Both the position numbers and the translations under genes were made by a program. Positions 10,021 to 17,948 of a DNA stretch of 64,000 bases are shown here, piece after piece. The stretch's first letter is position 1. The number at the start of each line of letters is the position of its first letter. The DNA comes from Bog-473 sp963738135 (GTDB lineage Bacteria; Actinomycetota; Acidimicrobiia; Acidimicrobiales; RAAP-2), in assembly GCA_963738135.1 (NCBI GenBank), contig CAVTVK010000001.1, positions 62,001 through 126,000 of the forward strand, given 5' to 3'. The notes below the pieces were generated by a model. The model searched no databases. It was given only the letters and a program-made list of their open reading frames with translations, and was not told the DNA's origin.

Positions 10021-10485
10021 TAGCCGGGCCGCGACTGACGGGCAATGATTGCGGTGAACCTCGGGTCACGTCGGGGTCAGCGTTGAGCGGATGGGTAACC
10101 GCTCCGCAGGTGAGCGTTGCGGCCCCGCTTCGGCGGGGACGCTGCGCGTTTGCGTCGGGCCCGGACGTCTTCTTGCGTCGAACGATCAGGATCGAGGCAA
10201 TGTGCCACATCGTGCAGTGGTGCGGGCATTTCACCGTGCGGGTCCCCTACGTATCAATTAGGAATTGCACGTGAACCGAACGGCAGCAACTTCTGGCCCG
10301 TCGTGACCGCGCTACAGCAGCTCAGAAATCTCGGATGACCAGTGGTGTGGGAGGGGTGCTCGACTCGCTACTACATCGGCGCTCCTGATGGGCCGATTCA
10401 GCACTATGGCCATGTGTCGCTCGTCAGCTAGGGCCCGGTGAAGGTCTCTCAGAGGTCCCTTCTCCCGTCGAAGGTGCGCGTACAG

Positions 10486-12174
10486 CTAGGTTGGGTCTGA
10501 CAACGCTTCGCTCGCCGTGGTCCCAGCCAAGCTGGCTGATTCCAACCCTCTGTCCCTTGCACCGCTCCAGGCACTGAAAGACGTCGGCCTGGACACTGAG
10601 GCCGAGGATGACATGACCACCAGGAGCACCAATGTCACGGCCGCGCCGATGACGAACACCGCCTGAACGGGAAACTCGCCGCCCGGTGGGAACCAAGCGC
10701 CGGGCGCATAGAGCGGTATATGACCCCCCCTATAGTGCCGCAAGGCCTGGTCGAATGCGGCAAACTGGGCGGCGAACAGCACGATCCCCACGACGAGGAC
10801 GGCGCGAGGCAGTGTTCGTTGCGGCAAGAATCGCCTGCCTCGCCACTCGAAGCAAGAGGCAACGAGCGGGAGTCCGATCACGATCGGCAAGATGTAGCGT
10901 CCTTGAAACCAGGGGCCTGCTTTGTTCATCTGGGGCGCCTGGAGAGCAACGACTATCACGACGACGGCCAGTGCAAGAACGGGGAGCGCCCGCCGGCACG
11001 GCGCCGACAGAATTAGGGCAACCGCTGCGAGCGCCGTCACGCACGCTGTCCACACAGCAACAACCCATGTCGGTGCGGGAATATCGAGTAGACCAAAGTT
11101 GCCGACGCACTGTTCGAGATAGCCTCCGGTCAAACGCAAAGACGTGGCCATGTTGGAGAGAAGGCTGGCGGGATGACGCGGTGGGAACCCGATCAGTGAA
11201 ATGGTCCCAAAGATGAGCAGGAAAATCGCCGCAGCCCCGAGGGAGACGGCCACGGGGATCCACAATGGGCGCAGGCTGGGGTTCACCCTCTTGCGAAGAC
11301 CCCGCCAGCCCACAAAGAAGGCGAGGACGACAGCGATGACGAGGGCATCGAGCGGACTGACTGCACGAGCGAGCACCAGCACGATCATGGCGACTGCGGT
11401 CCAGACCGCTAGGGCACGAGGAACGCTGAGGTATGTCACCACACACAAACCGCCACACCACGCGGCAAATCCGGAGGCGATCTCGAGGCCGCTCGAGTTC
11501 AACACAGCCATCATGAAGAGCGCCATAGGTGACAGTGCGAGCAGCACCCCGAGGAGCGGTGTGCGACGCGGGTAATAGCGGAGCAGGAGCCAGATGCCCA
11601 AGGCGACCAAGGCTGCATTAACAAGATCTCCCACGACGCGCATTGCGTAGATTGCGTGCGAGCCGGACAAGGACAACGATGGGATACCCACGACGACGTA
11701 GTACAAAGGTGGCGCGTTGGAGTACTGAGTGGGTACCAACACGGTGGTCGCGTGACCCGGGGTACAGGCGGGCGCTTGTACGTGCGCCCAAGGGCTATCG
11801 ATCCAGCAGGGTACCCGGGCCCATCCGATTACAAACTGGCTTCTAACCCATGGTTGCCTGGGCTCGTTGAACTGGCCCCGGACTATCGCAACGGCCTGAG
11901 TGGTGTGGGCGGCTTCGTCGGGAGCAGCACCGATGGGAGTAGCGAAGGACCAAGCGCCAAGCATCAGACCGACGCCTACGAAGGCCCAGACGAAAAGGGC
12001 GAACGACGCTCGTCGCTGCGGGAGGGCGTCCGCGGTACCGCCACGAATGTGCTTTGCCGCGGCACTGTCTGGCGCCTCGGCGGTCACAACACGTGTCCCA
12101 TGATCTCCCAGTAGGCGATGGCGATCACCCTTGCGATGATACGACCACGCCGAGGTAGAGAACGGCGCCCACAC
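10486..12174 (-). CDS. DUF2142-family polytopic membrane protein
   Basis: Up to 562 residues with about twelve hydrophobic segments. The first external loop carries IGAAPDEAAHTTQAVAIVRG, the PDE-x-x-H signature of DUF2142 proteins, a GT-C-like family encoded in surface-polysaccharide regions, followed by NAPPLYYVVVGIPSL as in that family. The role is probably envelope sugar transfer; the substrate is unknown. The first ATG (12174) gives an atypical 50-residue basic leader. A GTG at 12087 is a likely alternative, with GGGAG upstream but rather far away. No partner genes are adjacent. Confidence 0.75.
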   Translation of the reverse strand: MWAPFSTSAWSYHRKGDRHRLLGDHGTRVVTAEAPDSAAAKHIRGGTADALPQRRASFALFVWAFVGVGLMLGAWSFATPIGAAPDEAAHTTQAVAIVRGQFNEPRQPWVRSQFVIGWARVPCWIDSPWAHVQAPACTPGHATTVLVPTQYSNAPPLYYVVVGIPSLSLSGSHAIYAMRVVGDLVNAALVALGIWLLLRYYPRRTPLLGVLLALSPMALFMMAVLNSSGLEIASGFAAWCGGLCVVTYLSVPRALAVWTAVAMIVLVLARAVSPLDALVIAVVLAFFVGWRGLRKRVNPSLRPLWIPVAVSLGAAAIFLLIFGTISLIGFPPRHPASLLSNMATSLRLTGGYLEQCVGNFGLLDIPAPTWVVAVWTACVTALAAVALILSAPCRRALPVLALAVVVIVVALQAPQMNKAGPWFQGRYILPIVIGLPLVASCFEWRGRRFLPQRTLPRAVLVVGIVLFAAQFAAFDQALRHYRGGHIPLYAPGAWFPPGGEFPVQAVFVIGAAVTLVLLVVMSSSASVSRPTSFSAWSGARDRGLESASLAGTTASEALSDPT

Positions 12175-12240
12175 CGACAGGAGGGCGGCGATCGGTCACA
12201 TGAGAATCCGCTGAATTCGTTCCCATCTCGACGTTGGGAC

Positions 12241-12552
12241 TCAGGACCGATCGGGTCGATCGATCGGATCATCCGACGGTCGGTCCGCCAGCACGTCGGT
12301 TTTGCGCTCAAGCTCTGGCGGCCCCGGCTTACCGAGGCCGCGCAGGGACGCAGCCCACACGGCGTCTCCGTAGCGCTCGACCCATTCCGGGTCCAGGTCG
12401 CTCTCGACTTCAGCGCGGACGCGGTCGAGTGGCATGCCAGAAAGGTTACGTCGTGGACGGAAGTCGTTCCCACCCGCGGCCATGACGCTCCGAGGGAACC
12501 ATCGGCGGAGGAACGGGTGGCGGAAACGGTAGTGGGTCACCCGGTCAGGCAT
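12241..12552 (-). CDS. Hypothetical protein, coupled to the upstream small gene
   Basis: A 103-residue protein rich in Arg, Asp and Pro with no recognised domain; the last 25 residues are Asp/Pro/Arg-rich and probably disordered. Its ATG overlaps the stop of the preceding gene (ATGCCTGA, eight bases), indicating translational coupling and a two-gene unit with 12545-12808. That arrangement is the main reason to accept it. Function unknown. Confidence 0.5.
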   Translation of the reverse strand: MPDRVTHYRFRHPFLRRWFPRSVMAAGGNDFRPRRNLSGMPLDRVRAEVESDLDPEWVERYGDAVWAASLRGLGKPGPPELERKTDVLADRPSDDPIDRPDRS

Positions 12553-12808
12553 CCGGAGTTTCTGAGTCGATGGCACTGGCCCCAAAGTCGACTGCCTCCG
12601 GATTGCCCCCGAGCTTTTCCGCTAGGCCATTTGCTGTGACGTTCACTTGGTCGAGGGCGCTCATCCCCATACTGAACACCAGGTCCTGGTCGATCCCTTC
12701 GATCCCTGCCATGCCGGCCCCGGCGAGGGTGTCGCGCAGATTTAGGCGCATCCACGACAATGCGTTCAAGATGAGCCTGCGCTCGTCATCGTCAAGATCG
12801 ACGTTCAC
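12545..12808 (-). CDS. Hypothetical small acidic protein
   Basis: An 87-residue acidic protein beginning VNVDLDDDERRLILNALSW, largely alpha-helical in appearance. GTG 12808 is chosen because GGGAGGT sits seven bases upstream; longer readings give an unlikely Cys/Arg-rich leader. It overlaps the next gene (12241-12552). No known domain; function unknown. Confidence 0.6.
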   Translation of the reverse strand: MNVDLDDDERRLILNALSWMRLNLRDTLAGAGMAGIEGIDQDLVFSMGMSALDQVNVTANGLAEKLGGNPEAVDFGASAIDSETPDA

Positions 12809-13422
12809 CTGTTGGACCTCCCGCCCGTTCGGTCGCTGTCGTGAGACCAAGGAGCCCTGACACACCCCGCTGCAGGGGTGGCGAATCGGAGGTTCAGGTC
12901 GGCAATTGCCGGCCAGCCCGTTCCTCCGATCCACCAGTCCCCGCTGGAGAGTTGAGCGTCACTGACCCGCCTAGATACGGACCTTTTCCTCACGGTCCCA
13001 CCAGCGACTCGGCCACTGGATTCGGTGGTGTGCGCCGGAGTCACGAATCCACAAGTGAGTACACCTCAAGCCAGCGCCCGCCTACCGTCGCCCACAGACT
13101 CCGCCATAGGTTGGCCTGACCGTGAGGGCAAAACGCGTGAGAGAGATACCCGCGCTGGCTGCTGTCGTCTGAAATTCACCCGATCGGGTGATGCTGAGCC
13201 TGAGCCTTTACTCCGACGGAGATCTGGATGAAGGCCATTGAGCATCTTTGCAGTCCCCGTTGACGTCGCCGTCTCTGATCCCTACGCTCGGCTGCATTCC
13301 CCATTGCACACTTGGGGTTGAGAGGTATGCGGTGACCACAGGGCACTGGACGGGGTCATTGCGCACGGAGGTATTTCTGAAAACCGAAGCAGTTCCGATG
13401 TCGCACATCTGGAAGGGGAATC
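12809..13422. other. Intergenic region with dispersed repeat
   Basis: About 610 bases with no supportable gene. It carries one copy of the roughly 120-bp repeat (13094-13213) and lies between a divergent pair of transcription units, so it should also contain the promoter of the secreted protein gene at 13423. Confidence 0.5.
13094..13213 (+). repeat. Dispersed repeat of about 120 bp, copy A, with central palindrome
   Basis: It begins ACAGACTCCGCCAT, continues through CTGTCGTCTGA, contains the 16-bp palindrome at 13176-13191 and ends near CTCCGACGG. The stretch at 17634-17752 matches it in the same order with small gaps. Neither copy has a plausible reading frame, so this looks like a non-coding dispersed element or a duplicated regulatory region. 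Confidence 0.65.
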
Positions 13423-13965
13423 ATGGCTCGATGCATGAAAGCGTTTGCAGGGCTGCTTGTGCTTGCGGGAGGGCTCTCGCTGGGCGCGGCCGCCGCATCT
13501 GGGGCGACACCGGTCAGCGGCCCGGCTCAGCTGTGGGGAAACCTCAGCGGCGGCGGGGCGGGCTTCAAGGCGGTCTTCACCGGAGCGATTGGTGATTCCG
13601 GACTGTCGATCCCAGCCACAGCGCAAGGCAAGCCGTCGAAGAAGCAGAACTCCGGGTATCGGCTCTTCGTCCTCAAGAAGGGAACGATCTTTTTCAACAC
13701 GAAGCAGATCGACGCAGCCCAGAACGACAACAATACGCCACCGACCACCGAGAACAGCACGACCTGCTCGTTTACCTTTGTCACCACTGACCCAGTGACG
13801 ATCATCAGCGGCACGAAGGCCTACGTTGGGATCTCCGGCTCCTTCAATGTGACGATCTCCTTCGCAGCAGTCCTCCCGATGAAGAACGGGAAGTGCAACA
13901 TGAATGCCAATCCGACAGCGACAATTGGGTCTGTGGCGGCCAATGGCACGGTGAGCTACGGCTAG
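13423..13965 (+). CDS. Secreted hypothetical protein
   Basis: A 180-residue protein with an N-terminal signal peptide (MKAFAGLLVLAGGLSLGAAAASGA; ATG 13423 or 13435) and a Gly/Thr/Asn-rich mature part that looks all-beta (GYRLFVLKKGTIFFNTKQ, GTKAYVGISGSFNVTISF). Two Cys (CSFTF and KCNMN) could form a disulfide. AAGGGG five bases before ATG 13423 supports the start. No known domain was recognised; it may belong to a family of small secreted beta-barrel proteins. A hairpin follows the stop. Confidence 0.75.
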   Translation: MARCMKAFAGLLVLAGGLSLGAAAASGATPVSGPAQLWGNLSGGGAGFKAVFTGAIGDSGLSIPATAQGKPSKKQNSGYRLFVLKKGTIFFNTKQIDAAQNDNNTPPTTENSTTCSFTFVTTDPVTIISGTKAYVGISGSFNVTISFAAVLPMKNGKCNMNANPTATIGSVAANGTVSYG

Positions 13966-13980
13966 TCACCTCGAACACTT

Positions 13981-14001
13981 CTAGGCATTTTTTCAGCCTA
14001 G
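13981..14001 (+). terminator. Hairpin after the secreted-protein gene
   Basis: CTAGGC and GCCTAG pair around a nine-base loop containing six T residues, sixteen bases beyond the stop at 13965; flanking CACCT and AGGTG could extend the stem. The position suggests a terminator, although the T run is in the loop rather than after the stem. Confidence 0.4.
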
Positions 14002-14358
14002 GTGGTCCGCAGGAAACTGGAGTGCCCGAGCACAGATTTCGTCGGGGTGAGCCATATGCTCCGTTGTGCTCCGGCTGAGTGTTGGCCCCAGGTCGAGGCT
14101 GTGGATTTCGCGTTGCCCCCTCTTGCGGAGTCACGACACGACACGATCCGACACGGTTTCCCATGTCGCCATTCAGCGAGGATTCAACGGCACCCCCCTA
14201 CGCCACCGCTCCCCGCATCTCCCGCCGGTCAACGCCCGTCATTTCCGGCCCAGCATCCACCATGCAGATGCCGAGCGACCATAGCGTTATTGGCCTCAAT
14301 GCAGATCGCATATGGATGCGATCCAACGCCCGAGCTATCGGGGGGGAGAAGTGAAGCT
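14002..14358. other. Intergenic, nothing recognised
   Basis: About 360 bases between the hairpin at 13981 and the DUF7144 gene. The frame of the downstream gene is open upstream, but that part is Arg/Pro-rich and lacks the family's features, so I read it as untranslated. Confidence 0.4.
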
Positions 14359-14745
14359 ATGGATGAAAAAGGTGGAGGCTGGCTTGTATTTGCAGCCGTC
14401 GTACTCGGAGTCGCGGGCATCATGCGGGTCTTCGATGCCATCTGGGCGTTCCGCTACCACGGCGCGCTCCCCCAGAACTTTGAGGACGCCATTTTCGGGC
14501 ACAGCCTAAAGACCTATGGCTGGGTATATCTGATCGTGGCCATCGTGCTAATCCTCTGCGCATTCGGGGTCATGGCACGGTCACAGTTCAGCCGATGGAT
14601 CGGGATCTTCGCCGGCGCGATCATGGCGATCAGTGCGATCTGGTGGATGCCGTTCTACCCCGTGTGGTCGCTCACGTACATCTTCGTTGGCGTCCTCGTT
14701 ATCTATGGACTTTCAGCCTACGGCGGGCGCGAGGTGACGACGTAG
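14359..14745 (+). CDS. DUF7144-type four-helix membrane protein
   Basis: A 128-residue protein with four hydrophobic segments. It matches the actinobacterial DUF7144 pattern: an N-terminal GGWLVFAAVVLGVAGIMRVFD helix, GWVYLIVAIVLILCAFGV in the middle, and FYPVWSLTYIFVGVLVIYGL at the end. No biochemical role is established for the family. The start follows GGAGAAG by about eight bases. The next genes encode two more very small membrane proteins, so the 14.3-15.6 kb stretch is a run of small membrane proteins, though the gaps argue against one operon. Confidence 0.7.
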   Translation: MDEKGGGWLVFAAVVLGVAGIMRVFDAIWAFRYHGALPQNFEDAIFGHSLKTYGWVYLIVAIVLILCAFGVMARSQFSRWIGIFAGAIMAISAIWWMPFYPVWSLTYIFVGVLVIYGLSAYGGREVTT

Positions 14746-15105
14746 TTTCGGATCGTCCGGCACATCTCTGCTTGCCGTGATGGTCCACTCGTCGACCCAG
14801 CCCCTCCCAGGCGACGCATTGCTCAGAGATGCCGACCTGATCCTGTCCTGACCACCTCGAGGGCCTGACGGGACGACGGGAGCCATCAACCATTCGATAG
14901 GCGGCATAACGCTCATCGTCCTGCGACGATACGAGGGCGGTGCGACGAGTCGGATGACCCTGCCCCCCAAATGGCGCATCCGGGCGACCCTCCAAACTCT
15001 CTCCCAATCAAAAGAACACCAAGTCATTCGGCATCTTGCCGGATAAATGGTTTTGGCTGGGTTGACCATGGGTAGACGGATTGCAACACGAGAAAGGGGG
15101 TTCCA
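14746..15105. other. Intergenic with a possible remnant of the small Cys/Trp-rich gene
   Basis: About 360 bases without a gene. Bases 14842-14872 (TCCTGTCCTGACCACCTCGA and following) resemble the 3' end of the small protein family, where intact copies read ACPDHLEGLTG. Nothing upstream of it aligns, so at most a terminal fragment remains. Confidence 0.35.
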
Positions 15106-15357
15106 ATGGTTGGAGCGGGTGGGCTTGTTGTAAGCATCATTGCTTTTGCTGTAGGAGCGATTCTCGATTGGGCGGTGACGGCGCCGAATCAACATGGCAT
15201 CAATGTCAACAAGGTGGGCTGGATCTTGATGATTGTCGGCGTCGTCGGCGCTGTGGTTTCAATCATTGTCATGGTGGCTGGGAACACGCGTCGTCAGCGG
15301 ACCGTCGTTGACGATGGCCAGGGAAATGTCGTGCGTCGGGTTGATTCGACGTACTAG
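15106..15357 (+). CDS. DUF6458-family small membrane protein
   Basis: An 83-residue protein with two hydrophobic segments (residues 3-25 and 38-58) separated by an Asn-rich loop. The sequence INVNKVGWILMIVGVVGAVVS is characteristic of actinobacterial DUF6458 proteins. The C-terminal tail is short, charged and probably cytoplasmic. Function unknown. GAAAGGGGG five bases upstream supports ATG 15106. Confidence 0.8.
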   Translation: MVGAGGLVVSIIAFAVGAILDWAVTAPNQHGINVNKVGWILMIVGVVGAVVSIIVMVAGNTRRQRTVVDDGQGNVVRRVDSTY

Positions 15358-15409
15358 GTATGGCCAAGCCTCGAGGGCTTCGGGGCTTCACTAATAGGGA
15401 GGTTGTACG

Positions 15410-15574
15410 GTGGTATTGATTCTCGCACTTTTGCTCGTCTTGATTCTCTTCGGAGCAGGATTTGCGGTGCACTTTTTATGGATTGCAGCGGCGGTCTTTC
15501 TTGTTCTCTGGCTCGTCGGCTTCGCCCTTGGCCGGGGCGAGGGGGCTGGAAGTCACCGCTTCTATCGGTGGTAG
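15410..15574 (+). CDS. Very small hydrophobic membrane protein
   Basis: A 54-residue protein read from GTG 15410 to TAG 15574, with GGGAGG six bases upstream. It begins VVLILALLLVLILFGAGF and ends in a basic YRW; nearly the whole length is two hydrophobic stretches around a central FLWIAAAVF. It resembles the short hydrophobic proteins (lmo0937-like) common in Actinobacteria and Firmicutes. A strong hairpin follows 35 bases downstream. Function unknown. Confidence 0.7.
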   Translation: MVLILALLLVLILFGAGFAVHFLWIAAAVFLVLWLVGFALGRGEGAGSHRFYRW

Positions 15575-15608
15575 GTCTTCTTCGATAAAAGCTTGCGGTA
15601 GATGTCGG

Positions 15609-15638
15609 CGACTCGGCCCCCTTCGGGGGGCTGAGTCG
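15609..15638 (+). terminator. Intrinsic terminator-like hairpin
   Basis: CGACTCGGCCCCC pairs with GGGGGCTGAGTCG around a short TTCG-type loop (one mismatch), followed by CGTTTACT. It lies 35 bases after the small hydrophobic protein gene and would end its transcript. Confidence 0.7.
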
Positions 15639-15764
15639 CGTTTACTGCCCAGTGAAGACATTGCCCCAGTACGCAGGATTGGGGCGCCCGGTATCACGCT
15701 CTCGACCTTCGACCTCTACTCGATGCCATCACACGCAGGCGTCGCTCGTCTGCTTTCGTCACGG

Positions 15765-15812
15765 GATGAGGTGGCCGGCCCGACCCTATGCACCAGGGTT
15801 GGGCCGCGAACA
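15765..15812 (+). repeat. GGTTGGGCC-family hairpin, copy H2
   Basis: GGCCCGACCC and GGGTTGGGCC form a ten-pair stem with one G-T wobble and a nine-base loop. It lies immediately upstream of the promoter of the small gene at 15834, in the same position as H1 relative to copy 1. Confidence 0.6.
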
Positions 15813-15821
15813 GTGCCGGTC

Positions 15822-15827
15822 TACCCT
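15822..15827 (+). promoter_or_regulatory. TACCCT -10 box, leaderless start (copy 2)
   Basis: TACCCT ends exactly six bases before GTG 15834. Copies 3 and 4 of the same gene family have TACCGT at the identical distance from their starts. In actinobacteria a TANNNT box at this distance typically gives transcripts starting at the start codon. No Shine-Dalgarno sequence is visible. Confidence 0.55.
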
Positions 15828-15833
15828 CGGCCC

Positions 15834-16004
15834 GTGGGACGAATGCCCGAGCCAGGCGACGGTTGCCTCGGATTCATCTCCGAGGCGAATCCGCGTTGGC
15901 GCATGGAGTTCGACCACAACCTCCAGGCCAACCACTGCGCCGAATCACCGGCGTGGACCGGACGGTGGTTCTCACCCAAGGGTGACAAGTGGTGGCCCGT
16001 ATGA
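15834..16004 (+). pseudogene. Small Cys/Trp-rich protein, copy 2, truncated by an in-frame stop
   Basis: The frame from GTG 15834 reads the family's N-terminal two thirds (PGFISEA, FDHNLQANHCAESPAW, TGRWFSPKGDKWW) for 56 residues, then meets TGA at 16002 where the intact copies have TGG (W). Beyond the stop the sequence still spells ACPDHPDGLTG and then slips by one base. So the copy carries a nonsense change and a later frameshift. It also lacks the second family Cys (RW where others have CW) and reads CLGF for CPGF. Promoter box and start spacing are kept, so a shortened peptide could still be made. Confidence 0.7.
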
Positions 16005-16072
16005 GCCTGCCCTGACCACCCGGACGGCCTGACGGGGGCTCAGGGAGTTCGGCCGGCGCCGCTAGCCCCCCA

Positions 16073-16213
16073 TCATTCTTGCGGCGGCGGGCTGGCTGGA
16101 CCGCCGTCAACTGGCGACGGTTCAGGAATTGCCCCAGGGACGTCGGTTGGCGGTTCGGGTTCGCGTTCTTCGTCCGGTTGTTGCGATGGGTCCGATGGGT
16201 CTGTTGTCGTCAT
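16073..16213 (-). CDS. Small Pro/Glu-rich peptide, probably disordered
   Basis: A 46-residue frame from ATG 16213 to TGA 16073, rich in Pro, Asp and Glu (MTTTDPSDPSQQPDEE start; ends SPPPQE), with no hydrophobic segment. AAGG is seven bases upstream. It lies antisense just beyond the decayed tail of copy 2. The composition is unusual for chance frames, but evidence is limited to start signal and bias; function unknown. Confidence 0.35.
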   Translation of the reverse strand: MTTTDPSDPSQQPDEEREPEPPTDVPGAIPEPSPVDGGPASPPPQE

Positions 16214-16298
16214 GCTTAGGCCTTACCCGCTCTGATGTAGAGGGTCACCCCTGGACATCCCGCCCCCCTCGCCTTCGCCCACTTCTCGATGTCCGCCC

Positions 16299-16362
16299 GT
16301 CTGCCACCCGGTTGGGCTACCCGTCTGCCACCCGGTCGGGCTAACGGATGGCAGACGGGTAG
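16299..16362 (-). terminator. Tandem 24-bp repeat forming a hairpin after the gene at 16374
   Basis: CCCGTCTGCCACCCGGT plus GGGCTA occurs twice in tandem, followed by the inverted TGGCAGACGGGTAG. CTACCCGTCTGCCA (16318-16331) pairs perfectly over 14 bases with 16349-16362. It lies twelve bases beyond the stop of the minus-strand gene ending at 16374, so it could end that transcript; the duplicated left arm allows two alternative stems. Confidence 0.5.
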
Positions 16363-16373
16363 GTCCTGAGAAA

Positions 16374-17189
16374 TCAGCCGCCGGACTGCAGGTTTGCGCA
16401 CTGGCCGGTCGCCTTGCCGCCGACATGGTTCACTTCACCGGGGATGAACCCACCCGCCACATTTGGGCCGAGTCCCGAGCAGTTGAGGTTCCGCCCAACT
16501 GTGTTTTCCACGATCTGGATGGTGGGAGTCGGGTCGCCTGGGTCGTTGATTGTGACGTTGGTCAGCGTCGCGTTGCCACCAATCTGGTTCCAGAGGACGC
16601 CGAGCCAGTCAGAGGTCACCCCGCTTATCGTGAGGTTCTTGCCGAAGGTGTTGTTCTTGATGGCCCAGGGAATCTCGCCACCCCCTCCGGTCAGCGTCAC
16701 GTTCCCGTTGACCGTGATGCCGTTGAGCAACACGGTGTCCGCGTTCGTGGTGGTGATGTTCCCGTCAACGGTGACGACGGAGCTCCCGTTTGGATCGGTC
16801 ATGCACGCATGTTCCGCGTGGACGCCGTCCGGCTGACAGCCCAGACCGAGAAGCGAACCCGCAGCCGCGGTGACGTTGTGTCCGACCGTGATCGTCGAGG
16901 GTGCGCTCTGCGCATCGAGCACGGCACCGGCGAGCACGTTGACGTTGCCGACGACACTGATCACCGCATTGTCCGGCACGTCGCACACTCCTGCAACCGT
17001 GATGCTGGCGTAGTTCCCCGACGGGATGTCGACGAAGGTGTTCGTGGCGAGATCTCCACCCGAACACGTGTACGCCGTCGGCGCCGAACTGTGAGGGGCA
17101 GCCATCGCTGCTCCCCCAGAGAGCGCAAGCGCTCCCGCAACGACAACGGTCCCTGCGCCGACGAGGCCCATAACGGATCTGATCTTCAC
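16374..17189 (-). CDS. Secreted beta-helix-like hypothetical protein
   Basis: A 271-residue protein from GTG 17189, chosen because AAAGGA lies seven bases upstream and a signal peptide follows directly (KIRSVMGLVGAGTVVVAGALALSGGAAMA). The mature part has about ten short valine/asparagine-rich repeats (ISVVGNVNVLAGAV, VTVDGNITTT, ITVNGNVTLTGG, NTFGKNLTISGV, NQIGGNATLTNVT, NTVGRNLNCSG), consistent with a right-handed beta-helix or bactofilin-like polymer fold. Cys residues (CSGGD, GVCDV, GCQPD, HACMT, NCSG, GQCAN) suggest disulfides outside the cell. No enzymatic motif seen. Confidence 0.75.
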   Translation of the reverse strand: MKIRSVMGLVGAGTVVVAGALALSGGAAMAAPHSSAPTAYTCSGGDLATNTFVDIPSGNYASITVAGVCDVPDNAVISVVGNVNVLAGAVLDAQSAPSTITVGHNVTAAAGSLLGLGCQPDGVHAEHACMTDPNGSSVVTVDGNITTTNADTVLLNGITVNGNVTLTGGGGEIPWAIKNNTFGKNLTISGVTSDWLGVLWNQIGGNATLTNVTINDPGDPTPTIQIVENTVGRNLNCSGLGPNVAGGFIPGEVNHVGGKATGQCANLQSGG

Positions 17190-17633
17190 GGTGTGTCCTT
17201 TCGTAGTTCCCAGTTCCCCATGGCACCGCTGTGCGAGTGACACGGCAACGATGAACCTGGACTCCACCGCCTGCGTCCGGTCGCCAAACCGGGCGGAGTC
17301 GTGGACTTCCCGGCCTCCGTCAGCGCTCACCCTACGACGTAACAATTCCCATTTCCAATAGGGAATACCTCAGCCGACGAGCTCGTGCTGGCACCACGAT
17401 GCCGGGCAGAGGCCTGTCGCATAAATGCTCTGAACCTTGTGGTCGAAGCCAGCCGCGCCGGGCGGGCGCGGTAGGGCATCGGAAAGTTGGCAGCACAACG
17501 GAGCAACAACAAATCCACCTCAAGGCGCCTGACGGTCTGTCCTGCAGGCACCCGACGGGTCCCGCATAGCCCCGTACGCCGGGAAGGTGACAGTTGCCTC
17601 CCGTACGTCGGAAGCGGGCGCGCTCAGCCGCGG

Positions 17634-17752
17634 ACAGACTCCGCCATCTGTTGGCGTGAGGGTGATGGAGGGCCAGACAAGGCTGATACCTGCCGCCTCC
17701 CTCTGTCGTCTGATTTCACCCGATCGGGTGATGATGAGCGCTCCCTCCGACG
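17634..17752 (+). repeat. Dispersed repeat of about 120 bp, copy B, with central palindrome
   Basis: It matches 13094-13213 from ACAGACTCCGCCAT through CTGTCGTCTGA and the palindrome (17716-17731) to CTCCGACGG. The central 30 bases are nearly identical in both copies, the flanks diverged. Confidence 0.65.
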
Positions 17753-17810
17753 GGTAGACATTCCCGACGGGGGGTGCGGCGGCAACGGCAAGCAACCGCC
17801 GCTCGTCCTC

Positions 17811-17856
17811 GTGACCGGTCCAACCCTTTCGCACAGTGGGGGTTGGGCCGGTTCGC
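17811..17856 (+). repeat. GGTTGGGCC-family hairpin, copy H3
   Basis: ACCGGTCCAACCC pairs with GGGTTGGGCCGGT around a loop of about a dozen bases, followed by TCGCGT. The stem is longer than in H1 or H2 and looks like a terminator, yet no gene precedes it on the plus strand. Confidence 0.55.
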
Positions 17857-17948
17857 GTCCGGGTCTGAGAGGCTCCGTATCAAGCCCAGACCAGCTGGCC
17901 TCGGAAGTCTCGGGATGGTCATCATCCCCAGCCAGCTCAGGTGGGATT

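Larger units (their letters stand above)
8386..10485. other. Long gene-poor stretch with hairpins and a decayed small gene
   Basis: About 2.1 kb holding no intact gene I can support. It contains a hairpin of the GGTTGGGCC family (8995-9045), a decayed copy of the small Cys/Trp-rich gene (9080-9217), a terminator-like hairpin at 9418-9455, further GC-rich hairpins near 9672-9695, 9964-9990 and 10109-10140, and one copy of the 16-bp palindrome at 10005. The hairpins are commonly followed by GTTTCG or GCGTTT. Confidence 0.5.

Noticed and set aside
9418..10140. CRISPR array
   Set aside because: The repeated hairpins are not regularly spaced, differ in sequence and have no spacer pattern or cas genes nearby.
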